Below the pieces are notes generated by a model. It saw nothing but the letters and a program-made list of their open reading frames with translations. It was not told where the DNA came from and ran no database searches. The position numbers were made by a program, and so were the translations under genes. Below, one piece after another: positions 8,113 to 17,306 of a stretch of DNA of 44,216 nucleotides. This DNA is from Mediterraneibacter glycyrrhizinilyticus. Lineage in GTDB: Bacteria > Bacillota > Clostridia > Lachnospirales > Lachnospiraceae. Location: NCBI RefSeq assembly GCF_016902345.1, contig NZ_JACJLR010000027.1, positions 1-44,216 on the forward strand. Direction: 5' to 3'. Every line of letters starts with the position of its first letter. Within the stretch, counting starts at the first letter, position 1.

Positions 8113-9894
8113 ATGTCGATTCTAACTGTTTCTTATATGTATTTCTCAAAAAGAAAAGTGAAAAGATGCCGCAGACAGTTTGGCAGGCGGCTCTTTGCCC
8201 TGACAGTGATTCCTGCGCTCCTCCTGTCTGGATGCCAGAGACAGACGGGGAGGAATGAGGACGGCCGCTTTGAGGATTATACGGCCGCTCTGTTCAGCGC
8301 CGAGGTGGCAGCAGACGCAGTTACACTCCATTATACGTTGAAAGATCCAGAAGCATACGGTGTGACCGCGGCGGCGGAGGGCTTCGGGGAAGTCTCATCA
8401 GATCCTTCCCAGGTCCGGGCAGCCGCTGAAAACATGAAGAAGGCACTGGAGGGATTTGAGTACGAGGAACTGGATATTCGCAACAGGATCACGTACGATA
8501 TTCTGGAATACAGCATGGAAACTGCTTTGGACAATGCGGAGTACCTTCTTTATGGAGAACCTCTGGGCCTTGTGAGCGGGATACAGACCCAGCTTCCGGT
8601 TATTCTGTCTGAATATCAGTTCTACGACAGCGGAGATGTGGAGGCTTATCTGAAGTTAATGAAGAGTACTCCGGAGTATTTTGACAGCATCATTGAATTT
8701 GAGAGGAAGAAATCCGAAGAAGGGCTGTTTATGGCGGATTATACTGCGGAGACTGTGGCAGAACAATGTACTGCATTTCTGGATATGGGAGACGGAAATT
8801 ACTTGTATTCCACATTTGTTGATCGAATAAATGAATTGGAGGAATTGACAGAGAAAGAAAAAAGTGACTACATACAGGAAAACGCATTGATGATGAAAGA
8901 TTATGTCTATCCGGCGTATCAGGAACTTCTGTCAGCAGTAAATGATCTTATGGGATCGGGACAGAATGAGAAAGGGCTTTGCTTTCTGCCGGAAGGGAAA
9001 AATTATTATGAGCTGCTGGCTGATCAGTCAACCGGTACGGACCAGACGGTGAGAGAGCTGGAGGATCTGGCGAGAAGACAGATTGTGGAGGATCTTGAAG
9101 CGATGGAGGCAGTTGTTGGGACGACAGCTGACGAGGCGAGAGAAACCATGGCAGAATCCGGACGTGAGGATGCTGAATTGATCCTGAGTGAACTGGAATC
9201 CGGGATCAAAAATGCATTTCCGCAGCATCCGGAAACTGCGCTTGAAGTAAAATATGTCCCGGAGGAGATGGAAGAACATTTAAGCCCGGCATTTTATATG
9301 ATCCCGGCTATTGATAATACACAGGAAAATGTGATCTATCTCAATCAGTCTAAGATGGGGGATGAGCTGACTTTGTTTACTACGCTGGCGCATGAAGGGT
9401 ATCCGGGTCATCTTTATCAAACGGTATTTTATGAAGGGACAGATCCGGATCCGGTGAGGAGCCTGTTCAGTTTTGGCGGATATGTGGAAGGCTGGGCAAC
9501 CTATGCGGAGATGTGCAGTTATTATCTCACACCGCTTTCAAAAGAACAGGCAACCCTTCTGCAGAAAAATGCGTCTATCATACTGGCTCTTTATGCCCTT
9601 GCTGATATGGGAATCCATTATGAGGGATGGAGCAGGATGGATACAGTGGCCTTTTTCAGCAATTATGGCATAACCGATGCGGAGGCGGTGGAACAGATTT
9701 ATGAGCTGATCATAGGATCGCCGGCGAACTATCTGAAGTATTATATCGGCTATGTGGAATTCCTGGAACTGAAGAAAGACTGGATTTCCAAGAAAGAGGA
9801 GTTTTCACAGAAAGAGTTCCATGAAGCTGTGCTTACGGTGGGACCGGCAGCCTTTGAGATCGTTGAGAAATATATGTGGGATATTCTGGAATGA
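8113..9894 (+). CDS. DUF885 family lipoprotein metallopeptidase
   Basis: A 593-aa predicted lipoprotein. A basic N-terminus, hydrophobic segment (LFALTVIPALLLSGC) and lipobox cysteine C41 indicate export and lipid anchoring. The DUF885 zinc-peptidase motif HEGYPGH (427-433) and the downstream metal-ligand candidate YVEGWATYAE (from ~457) are intact, so it is probably an active exopeptidase-type enzyme at the cell surface; the substrate is unknown. GGAGA precedes the ATG. It sits between spmB and spmA, 29 bp before spmA, and may be cotranscribed with it. Confidence 0.85.
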   Translation: MSILTVSYMYFSKRKVKRCRRQFGRRLFALTVIPALLLSGCQRQTGRNEDGRFEDYTAALFSAEVAADAVTLHYTLKDPEAYGVTAAAEGFGEVSSDPSQVRAAAENMKKALEGFEYEELDIRNRITYDILEYSMETALDNAEYLLYGEPLGLVSGIQTQLPVILSEYQFYDSGDVEAYLKLMKSTPEYFDSIIEFERKKSEEGLFMADYTAETVAEQCTAFLDMGDGNYLYSTFVDRINELEELTEKEKSDYIQENALMMKDYVYPAYQELLSAVNDLMGSGQNEKGLCFLPEGKNYYELLADQSTGTDQTVRELEDLARRQIVEDLEAMEAVVGTTADEARETMAESGREDAELILSELESGIKNAFPQHPETALEVKYVPEEMEEHLSPAFYMIPAIDNTQENVIYLNQSKMGDELTLFTTLAHEGYPGHLYQTVFYEGTDPDPVRSLFSFGGYVEGWATYAEMCSYYLTPLSKEQATLLQKNASIILALYALADMGIHYEGWSRMDTVAFFSNYGITDAEAVEQIYELIIGSPANYLKYYIGYVEFLELKKDWISKKEEFSQKEFHEAVLTVGPAAFEIVEKYMWDILE

Positions 9895-9923
9895 CAAAAG
9901 AGAGATAAGACAGGAGGTGTTTC

Positions 9924-10547
9924 ATGCTTAATTATCTTTGGGCCGGGATGATACTGACAGGGATCATTTTCGGAGCATTTAACGGGAAGATGCCGCAGAT
10001 CACGAACGCGGCGCTGGACTCGGCAAAAGATGCGGTATCACTGTGCATTACGATGATCGGCGTGATGTCGTTCTGGACAGGGATCATGGAGATCGCCTCC
10101 AGGGCGGGGATCATCGGCGCCGCGTCTGTAAAACTGAGACCGGTCATAAGATTCCTGTTTCCGGAGATACCGGAAGGACATAAGGCGAACGAACATATCT
10201 CTACGAATTTTATTGCAAATTTTCTGGGACTGGGATGGGCTGCGACGCCTGCCGGACTGAAGGCTATGGAGGAACTTGAGAAACTTGAAGATGATAGAAG
10301 AATCGGAAAAATTTCCGGACCGGCGAGAAAGAAAGCTGTTGCGAGTAATGAGATGTGTGATTTTCTGATCATCAATATCTCCTCCCTGCAGCTGATCCCG
10401 GTCAATGTGATCGCATACCGCAGCCAGTACGGGAGTGTAAATCCGGCTGCGGTCGTGGGCGCCGGGATCCTGGCCACAGCGGTGAGCACGGGAGCGGCAG
10501 TGATCTTCTGCAGGATTATGGGAGGAAGGCAGAGAGCCGGAAAGTGA
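9924..10547 (+). CDS. spmA: Spore maturation protein A
   Basis: A 207-aa membrane protein with the SpmA hallmarks: an N-terminal LWAGMILTGIIFGAFNGK segment, the FWTGIMEIASRAG helix and the NFLGLGWAATPAGLKAM region. It is the partner of SpmB in spore core dehydration. The ribosome site AGGAGGTG is strong. The C-terminal helix ends in a short basic tail. Its separation from spmB by a peptidase gene is atypical. Confidence 0.92.
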   Translation: MLNYLWAGMILTGIIFGAFNGKMPQITNAALDSAKDAVSLCITMIGVMSFWTGIMEIASRAGIIGAASVKLRPVIRFLFPEIPEGHKANEHISTNFIANFLGLGWAATPAGLKAMEELEKLEDDRRIGKISGPARKKAVASNEMCDFLIINISSLQLIPVNVIAYRSQYGSVNPAAVVGAGILATAVSTGAAVIFCRIMGGRQRAGK

Positions 10548-10557
10548 CAAATAATAC

Positions 10558-10586
10558 TTGACCTTTCGCTTTGTGAATGATAAGAT
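10558..10586 (+). promoter_or_regulatory. Sigma-A-like promoter upstream of the AbiEi-like gene
   Basis: -35 TTGACC (10558-10563) and -10 TAAGAT (10581-10586) with a 17-bp spacer. It lies in the 133-bp gap after spmA and could also supply the Jet operon by read-through. Confidence 0.55.
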
Positions 10587-10680
10587 ATGTGTAATCTTAA
10601 GTAGCGGGAAACTATGAACATTTGATGCAGATACGATTGGGGGAATGCTGCATCAGCAGACGCAAAAAGGAGAGACGTAA

Positions 10681-11280
10681 ATGCTTCTGAAAACTTATGA
10701 TAAAATCATTGAGCTCTTTCATGACAACCATGGCTATATGAGTTTTGAGCAGTTGAAAGAGGAAGGCGTTACGATCGCTCAGATTCAGGAACTGGCAGAT
10801 CGTGAGATACTGGACAAGTTTGCGCGGGGCTGGTACTGGTGTAACCAGTGCGGTTATACAAGACCGAAAGACCGAAAGTACATTGAGATTGGTAAGGTGA
10901 ATGAGAAAGCGGTAATCTGTATGGACAGTGCAGGATACCTCCAGAAACTTTTAAAAAAGGAACCGGAAGTGATCTCAGTTGCGACGGAACGGACGGACAG
11001 AAAGAAGATGGAATTTGCATTTCCGGTCAACCGGTATTATTTTCAGAATACGGGAGCTGAGGATGAGATCGAGCTGGTCAATACGGAGTTTGGCTCTTAC
11101 AGGGTATATTCTGTAGACAGGACTGTCTGTGACTGTATCCGGATGAAGAGCAGGCTCAGCGGAAATGTCCTGGAAGAGATCGAGGAAGCATATAAATCCC
11201 AGAAGAGAGATATAAACAGGCTTCTCGCGTATGCGAAAAGCCTGAGGGCACTAAAGTGTATTAAGGAAAGAAATTTATAG
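10681..11280 (+). CDS. AbiEi-like antitoxin-domain protein
   Basis: A 199-aa protein resembling the type IV antitoxin AbiEi family: an N-terminal winged helix (residues ~1-60, Y-DKIIELFHDNHGYMSFEQLKEEGV then the REILDKFARGWY segment) followed by the AbiEi C-terminal fold (EYRVYSVDRTVCDCIR-like stretch at ~140-160). In classical AbiE systems AbiEi represses the operon and counteracts the nucleotidyltransferase toxin AbiEii. No AbiEii gene is adjacent; the next genes are jetA-jetB-jetC. It therefore may act as a stand-alone transcriptional regulator. AAGGAGAG precedes the ATG. Confidence 0.75.
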   Translation: MLLKTYDKIIELFHDNHGYMSFEQLKEEGVTIAQIQELADREILDKFARGWYWCNQCGYTRPKDRKYIEIGKVNEKAVICMDSAGYLQKLLKKEPEVISVATERTDRKKMEFAFPVNRYYFQNTGAEDEIELVNTEFGSYRVYSVDRTVCDCIRMKSRLSGNVLEEIEEAYKSQKRDINRLLAYAKSLRALKCIKERNL

Positions 11281-11345
11281 AGAAAAGACGCTTGGGATCC
11301 CGTTCAGGATAGCGGATCATAGTGGATAAAGACACAGGGGACGGG

Positions 11346-11382
11346 CCCCGGAAGTTTTCCAGTTTAGGGAGAACTTCCGGGG
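11346..11382 (+). promoter_or_regulatory. GC-rich hairpin just upstream of jetA
   Basis: A perfect 11-bp stem, CCCCGGAAGTT / AACTTCCGGGG, ends 12 bp before the jetA ribosome site (AGGAGA 11394-11399). No proper T-tract follows, so it could be a weak terminator, an mRNA stabiliser or a regulatory structure limiting read-through from the AbiEi-like gene. Confidence 0.45.
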
Positions 11383-11406
11383 GAATTGATTTTCAGGAGA
11401 GAATAC

Positions 11407-12768
11407 ATGCAGTTACGTTTTGAGATTCCGGATAATTTTTGGAGTTTGTTTCGGTCTGTAAACAGAGACGTTTATATAGAATCGTTATTATGTATTAATC
11501 AGGAATATGAATACAGCAATTATTTCCTTACGAGAGAGATGTGTCTTCAGATACTGAGCGATATGAATGCAAAGAAGAGGATCCGTCTGGAAAGGGAAGA
11601 GACAGAGACGGATTTTGATATGCTGGAGACAACTGCATCCAGGATACTGAACTGGCTGGTGAGGAGCGGATGGCTCAAGAAGATCGAGGACTTTGCCTCT
11701 ATGACGACGAACATTGTGATCCCGGATTATGCGGCGGTCATGATCGGAGCATTCGAGCGGCTTACATCAGAGGATATGGAGGAAACGGAAATATATATCC
11801 AGAATGTATATGCAACGCTCTATTCTTTTCGGAATGATCCGCGGGTAAACCTGAACATGCTGCGGACTGCGCTGATAAATACGAAAAAGCTGAACAAGGC
11901 GCTTCAGGACATGCTGCATAATATGGACCGTTTTTTTGAGAGGCTCCTCGAAAAAGAGACATATGAAGAGCTTCTGCAGGAACATCTGGAAGGCTATGTG
12001 GAAGAGGTGGTACGGAAGAAATATCATATTCTTAAGACGTCTGATAACTTCTATATCTATAAGACGGATATCAAGAAATGTCTGAGGGATATGAGGGATG
12101 ATGATGAGTGGATCGGGAAGATCCAGGAAAGGCCGGCAGCAGCAGGGGCGGAAAAAGAAGATGTGACGGATCTGCTGGACCAGATCGAAAGAGGGTTTGA
12201 TGACATTGAACACAGGATCGCGAATATGGATAAAGAGCATTCCAAGTATGTCCGTGCCACAGTCACCCGGCTGAATTATCTTCTGAGCGGGGAGACAGAC
12301 ACAAAGGGGCTGATCGTCCAGCTGCTCAACCGGATTTCTGCCAGCGGACGCAGAGAAGAGATGATCCGTTCTGCAGCGGAAAAGATGAATCTTTCACTTC
12401 TTGAGATATTGTCGGAAAAGTCGCTTTATAAACGGCGGAAGAGCAGGAGTGATTTTATCAGCCAGATGGAGCCTGAAGAGGAAGAAGATCTGGGGCGGGA
12501 GGAAGTCCTCCGCATGAACCGGATCCAGATGAAATACAGCAGGGAGCAGATCGAAGGATTTATCCGGACCCATATGAATGGGGATGTAATGGATGCAGGG
12601 AAGATTGGAAATATGGATGAGGAGGCGTTTGAGAAGCTGATCCTTGCCTACGACTACAGTACCAGGAAGAACAGCCGGTTTATGCTGGCGGAAGAGGAAC
12701 CGGAGATGATAGAGAACGGAAAATACAGATATCCGGACCTGAAATTTATACAGAGGAGACCTGAATGA
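11407..12768 (+). CDS. jetA: JetA-family protein (kleisin-like subunit of an SMC complex)
   Basis: A 453-aa protein of the Wadjet JetA / MksF-like kleisin family (DUF5716-type). The N-terminus (FEIPDNFWSLFRSVNRDVYIESLL) and the ARxLNWLVRSGWL winged-helix region fit this family; the middle is helical and charged, as expected of a kleisin linker that binds JetB. The ATG at 11407 with AGGAGA is preferred over an upstream in-frame TTG at 11386. Its stop overlaps the jetB start (ATGA), implying coupled, stoichiometric synthesis of a complex. Confidence 0.82.
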   Translation: MQLRFEIPDNFWSLFRSVNRDVYIESLLCINQEYEYSNYFLTREMCLQILSDMNAKKRIRLEREETETDFDMLETTASRILNWLVRSGWLKKIEDFASMTTNIVIPDYAAVMIGAFERLTSEDMEETEIYIQNVYATLYSFRNDPRVNLNMLRTALINTKKLNKALQDMLHNMDRFFERLLEKETYEELLQEHLEGYVEEVVRKKYHILKTSDNFYIYKTDIKKCLRDMRDDDEWIGKIQERPAAAGAEKEDVTDLLDQIERGFDDIEHRIANMDKEHSKYVRATVTRLNYLLSGETDTKGLIVQLLNRISASGRREEMIRSAAEKMNLSLLEILSEKSLYKRRKSRSDFISQMEPEEEEDLGREEVLRMNRIQMKYSREQIEGFIRTHMNGDVMDAGKIGNMDEEAFEKLILAYDYSTRKNSRFMLAEEEPEMIENGKYRYPDLKFIQRRPE

Positions 12769-13409
12769 CAGAATATTACGGGACACTGACAGACGAAGAA
12801 AAAGATGAGATAAAAGAAATCATACAGAAGCTCTTCCGGCAGACTTTTCTGCTGGAAAGGAAATACGACAGGCGGGCAGGAAGGATGATGGCTGACAGAG
12901 ATTACCGGACTGCGGACCAGCATCTGGAATTCCTGCGGGAATATTTTGCCGTGGCGGGCATCGCTCTCAGGCAGAATGTGCATATGGGGGTGATCTACAT
13001 CCAGGAGGAGGCTCTCTGGGGAGAAAAACTGCCCAGGCTGGCGACCGTTTATCTGTTGATCTTGAAGCTTCTGTATGACGAGCAGATGGCGGCAGCTTCC
13101 TCGAGCAGTCATGTGGCTGTGACGCTGGGGATGATCAATGGGAAAGCGGGAGAATTCCATGTGCTGGGATCGCTGCCTTCCCCGACAGAGATGCGAAGGA
13201 CGATCGCGCTCCTGAAGCGGTATCAGATCATAGAGCCGCTGGACGTGCTCGAAGAACTGGACGAGGGGACCAGGATCGTGGTCTATCCGAGCATCAACGC
13301 GGTACTTGCGGGAGACAGCATCAGAGAACTGTTAAAAACATTTGATGAGGAGGAATATGGTGGAAAAACAGCAGCCGTTCAGGGCACTATCGAAGATATG
13401 CCTGAATAA
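12765..13409 (+). CDS. jetB: JetB-family protein (DUF4194, KITE subunit)
   Basis: A 214-aa DUF4194-type protein, equivalent to MksE/JetB, which has tandem winged helices and binds the kleisin. The recognisable region includes LRQNVHMGVIYIQEE, LPRLATVYLLILKLLYDE and the LLKRYQIIEPLD winged helix. It overlaps jetA by 4 bp and jetC by about 50 bp. The unusually long overlap with jetC reflects the AGGAGG within the end of jetB that serves as the jetC ribosome site. Confidence 0.82.
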   Translation: MTEYYGTLTDEEKDEIKEIIQKLFRQTFLLERKYDRRAGRMMADRDYRTADQHLEFLREYFAVAGIALRQNVHMGVIYIQEEALWGEKLPRLATVYLLILKLLYDEQMAAASSSSHVAVTLGMINGKAGEFHVLGSLPSPTEMRRTIALLKRYQIIEPLDVLEELDEGTRIVVYPSINAVLAGDSIRELLKTFDEEEYGGKTAAVQGTIEDMPE

Positions 13410-16400
13410 CTGGCATTATATAGACAGAAAAATCCTGGCTTTTAACAGAGGAATCAACTTTTTTACCGGGCATTCCGGGAGCGGAAAGTCGACTGTGATC
13501 GATGCGATGCAGATCGTGCTCTATGCGAACACGGACGGAAGAGGATTCTTTAACAAGGCAGCCGCAGATGATTCAGACAGGTCTCTGATAGAATATCTTC
13601 GGGGAATGGTCAATATCGGAGAGAACAATGAGTCGGAATATCTGAGAAATAAAAATTTTTCCAGCACGATCGTATTGGAGTTTGAGCAGACGGATACAAG
13701 CGAAAAGCAGTGTGTGGGCGTGGTATTTGACATGGAGACGGCGACAAATGAGATCACCCGTCTTTTCTTCTGGCATAAAGGAGGACTGCTGGAAAATCAG
13801 TATCGCGCTGACAAACGCTGCCTTACCACAGCGGAGATAAGAGAATATCTCCAGAGGACATTTGAACCGGATGGATATTACTGCGGCCCGAGTAACGAAA
13901 GATTCCGGAGACAGCTGTATGATATTTATCTGGGCGGACTGGACATGGAGAAGTTTCCACGGCTGTTTAAACGTGCGATTCCCTTCCGCATGAACATCAA
14001 GCTGGAAGACTTTGTAAAAGAATATATCTGTATGGAACAGGATATCCATATTGATGATCTGCAGGAAAGTGTCATGCAGTATGGGAGGATGCAGCGGAAG
14101 ATCGAAGAGACCCTGGAAGAAGTGAAAAACCTTCGGGAGATTGCGGAAGAATACGCAAAATATGAAAGATGCCGCGGGGATGTGGAGAACTGCGACTACC
14201 GGATCAAAAAACTGGAGATACTCCAGATGCGCGGCAAGGTCCGGGAGCTGGGAGACCGTACTTCAGAGGGGGAGGAAGAAATTTCCCGCCTGGAGAACAG
14301 GAAAGCAGGCATGGAAGAGAAGCTGGAACAGATCCGGAAAGAATACGAAGAAGTTATACTGAGGATCGCAGACAGCGGTTATGCGGCTCTTGAGAAGGAA
14401 CTGGAAAATCTGAATGAAGTGCTGGAGCGGCTTACCCTCAGCCGGGCAAGATGGCAGCAGGCTGCCGAAGGCCTCAGAAAATGGGAAGAGAAAGATGTCA
14501 CGTCGAATCAGACTTTGTGGGATATCAGACAATTTGCTTCGGAGAGGGCGGATAAGGAAACGATCCTTCGGCTGAAGGAAAGCCTGAACTCGGTCCGTGC
14601 CGGTCTGGAGGAAGACCTCAGGGATGCTGAAGCGGAACTCCGGGAGGTAAAGCGGGAGGAGAAGCAGGCGAGAGGAGAACTGAGAGACCTGAAACAGGGA
14701 AAAAAATCTTATCCCAGAGAGATCGAAGAGGCAAGATATGAGCTCCGCAACAGACTGCGGGACAAGCATGGAAAACTGATCCCTGTACAGATCCTGGCAG
14801 ATCTTCTGGATGTGCGCGATGAGACATGGCACAATGCGGTGGAGGGATATCTTGGGAACAATAAGCTGCTGCTCATTGTTGAGCCTGCCTATGCGAAAGA
14901 GACAATGGAAATATACCGGGAGATGGATCCGAAAAAATATCATCGCGCAGCAGTCCTGGATACGGAAAAAGTATTGGAGGAAAACGGACAGAGGACCGGG
15001 GCAAGGGAAGGATCTCTGGCAGAGGAGGTGGAAGCGGGGGAAGCTTATGTGAGAGCGTATATCGACTCGGTCCTGGGGAATGTGATGAAATGCAAAAGCA
15101 TAGAGGAACTGCGCAGGCACAGGATCGGAATTACAGCGGACTGTATGCTCTATCAGGGATTTCGACTCCAGCATATTAACCCGGATAACTACACACGCCG
15201 GGCTTATATTGGAGAACGGAGTATGCGCCGGCGGGTCGGACAGTTGGAAAAGCACTGCCAGGAACTGCAGGAGAAAAGGATGCCCTTGCAGGAAAATGCA
15301 GGTGAGATCCGGGAGATGCTTGGCTTTGAATATCTTTCGCGTGTTTCAGAAGAATACGAGCAGTGGAAAAAGGATATCGAAGAGATTGATATAAGAGAAA
15401 AAAGAAAGAAATCTATTGCTGGAGAAATGCATAAATTACATGATGGCGAGCTGTCTGTATGGGAGGAGAAGAAACGTCTTCTGCTTCGGGAGCAGGATGA
15501 AATGCAGGAAAGCCTGCAAAAATTGCAGGAAAACATCTGGAAAACAAAAGACAGTGCAGAACGAATGAAAAAATTGCGCCTGGAGATGGAAAGTGAACTT
15601 TTTGAAAAAGAAAAAGAATTTAAAATAAATGAAAAACACGAAAAAGAATTCAAAAAGTTTCTTGAAGAAAAACAAAGCACGCGCTATGAAGCTCTCAGGA
15701 ACCAGTGCGAAAGGGAGCGGACACCGCTGGAAAATGCAAGAATTAATGCATATAACGAGCTGGTTGAGGCGCGGACAGCATATCTGAAAGGTTATCCGAA
15801 CCGCACTTTTTCTGCCACGGATGATGACAACGGACCGTATGAGGAACTTCTGGAAGCATTACAGTGCGATGAGCTGGAGAAGTACAGGAAGGCGGCGCGG
15901 GAACAGGCAAGGACCGCGGTGGAGCATTTTAAGGAAGATTTTATCTATAAGATCAGAAGTGCGATCCGGGAGGCATATCAGAAGAAGGATGAGCTGAACC
16001 GTATCATCAGCAGGCTGGATTTCGGAAAGGATAAGTATCAGTTCGTTATCACGAAGAACAAGGGGCCGGACGGGAGATACTATAAAATGTTCATGGATGA
16101 TTCCCTGAGCATTAAACCGTCGGATCTGTCGGACGGGATGGAAAATCAGCTCAATATGTTTACCATGGAACATGAGGAAGAGTATGGAGATATGATGAAT
16201 GAACTGATCAATATCTTTCTTCCTCCGGAAAACGCAACACGGGAAGAGCTGGAAGAGGCAAAGAGAAATATGGCCAAGTATGCAGACTACAGAACGTATC
16301 TCTCCTTTGACATGCAGCAGATCATCCGTGGAGACAGGGAGATGAAGATCGGCCTGAGCCGGATGATCCGGAAGAATTCCGGAGGAGAGGGACAGAATCC

Positions 16401-16740
16401 TCTCTATGTTGCTCTGCTGGCAAGTTTTGCCCAGATCTACAGGATCAATCTTTCGGCCAAGGCACGCCGGTCTCCTACGATCCGGCTGGTCGTGCTGGAT
16501 GAGGCTTTTTCAAAGATGGATGCTGAGAAAGTGGCGAGCTGCATTTCATTGATACGCGGACTTGGGTTCCAGGCGATCATCAGCGCAACAAACGATAAGA
16601 TCCAGAATTATCTGGAAAATGTGGATAAGACATTTGTTTTTGCCAATCCGAATAAGAAACATATTTCAATCCAGGAATTTGAGCGGATGGAGTATGATCA
16701 GTTGAGAGAAAATGGACAGAAGGAGGAACTGATGTTATGA
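13357..16740 (+). CDS. jetC: JetC-family SMC-like ATPase
   Basis: A 1127-aa SMC-type ATPase. Walker A GHSGSGKST (38-46), long coiled coils (roughly 230-450 and 640-830), a central hinge-like domain (~470-640), the signature-type motif NSGGEGQ (1007-1013) and Walker B VVLDEAF (D1048, E1049) are all intact, so it should hydrolyse ATP. In Wadjet/MksBEF complexes this subunit extrudes DNA loops. An AGGAGG at 13348-13353 favours the ATG at 13357 or the GTG at 13360 over the TTG at 13342. The stop overlaps the next ATG. No JetD nuclease/topoisomerase-like gene follows. Confidence 0.88.
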   Translation: MVEKQQPFRALSKICLNNWHYIDRKILAFNRGINFFTGHSGSGKSTVIDAMQIVLYANTDGRGFFNKAAADDSDRSLIEYLRGMVNIGENNESEYLRNKNFSSTIVLEFEQTDTSEKQCVGVVFDMETATNEITRLFFWHKGGLLENQYRADKRCLTTAEIREYLQRTFEPDGYYCGPSNERFRRQLYDIYLGGLDMEKFPRLFKRAIPFRMNIKLEDFVKEYICMEQDIHIDDLQESVMQYGRMQRKIEETLEEVKNLREIAEEYAKYERCRGDVENCDYRIKKLEILQMRGKVRELGDRTSEGEEEISRLENRKAGMEEKLEQIRKEYEEVILRIADSGYAALEKELENLNEVLERLTLSRARWQQAAEGLRKWEEKDVTSNQTLWDIRQFASERADKETILRLKESLNSVRAGLEEDLRDAEAELREVKREEKQARGELRDLKQGKKSYPREIEEARYELRNRLRDKHGKLIPVQILADLLDVRDETWHNAVEGYLGNNKLLLIVEPAYAKETMEIYREMDPKKYHRAAVLDTEKVLEENGQRTGAREGSLAEEVEAGEAYVRAYIDSVLGNVMKCKSIEELRRHRIGITADCMLYQGFRLQHINPDNYTRRAYIGERSMRRRVGQLEKHCQELQEKRMPLQENAGEIREMLGFEYLSRVSEEYEQWKKDIEEIDIREKRKKSIAGEMHKLHDGELSVWEEKKRLLLREQDEMQESLQKLQENIWKTKDSAERMKKLRLEMESELFEKEKEFKINEKHEKEFKKFLEEKQSTRYEALRNQCERERTPLENARINAYNELVEARTAYLKGYPNRTFSATDDDNGPYEELLEALQCDELEKYRKAAREQARTAVEHFKEDFIYKIRSAIREAYQKKDELNRIISRLDFGKDKYQFVITKNKGPDGRYYKMFMDDSLSIKPSDLSDGMENQLNMFTMEHEEEYGDMMNELINIFLPPENATREELEEAKRNMAKYADYRTYLSFDMQQIIRGDREMKIGLSRMIRKNSGGEGQNPLYVALLASFAQIYRINLSAKARRSPTIRLVVLDEAFSKMDAEKVASCISLIRGLGFQAIISATNDKIQNYLENVDKTFVFANPNKKHISIQEFERMEYDQLRENGQKEELML

Positions 16741-17306
16741 AACTTATGATCGCGTCAGATATTCACGGCTCGGCGCTGTACTGCAGGGAGATGCTGGAAG
16801 CGTATAAAAGAGAGGGGGCAGAACGGCTCCTGCTTCTTGGGGACATCCTTTACCATGGCCCGAGAAATGATCTGCCGGAGGGATATGCGCCGAAGGAAGT
16901 GATCGCGATGCTGAACCCGATGAAAAGAGAGCTTCTCTGTGTGCGGGGGAACTGTGATACAGAGGTGGACCAGATGGTACTGGAATTCCCGATTCTGGCA
17001 GACTACTGCTATCTGGAGCTGAACGGCGTGACCGTTTTTGCGACTCACGGGCATGTTTACGACCCTCATCATCTGCCGCCGCTCAAAGACGGGGATATCC
17101 TGCTGAACGGACACACCCACATCCCGGCATGTGAGGAGATCCTGGATATGAACGGAGGTACATACCGTTATCTGAATCCGGGATCAGTTTCTATTCCAAA
17201 AGAGAATTCGGCGCACAGTTATATGATCTTTGAAGACAGAACATTTACATGGAAGAATCTTGACGGGGAGGAGTACATGACATGGAAGACAGATTCGCGC
17301 TCCTGA
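16737..17306 (+). CDS. YfcE-type metallophosphoesterase
   Basis: A 189-aa calcineurin-like phosphoesterase of the YfcE/MJ0936 group. The metal ligands are visible: SDIHG (D8, H10), LGDILYHGP (D36), VRGNCD (N72), THGH (H104, H106) and NGHTHIP (H126, H128). This group hydrolyses phosphodiesters in vitro; the physiological substrate is unknown. It overlaps jetC by 4 bp and the NYN gene by 25 bp, so it is clearly part of the same operon. Confidence 0.88.
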   Translation: MKLMIASDIHGSALYCREMLEAYKREGAERLLLLGDILYHGPRNDLPEGYAPKEVIAMLNPMKRELLCVRGNCDTEVDQMVLEFPILADYCYLELNGVTVFATHGHVYDPHHLPPLKDGDILLNGHTHIPACEEILDMNGGTYRYLNPGSVSIPKENSAHSYMIFEDRTFTWKNLDGEEYMTWKTDSRS

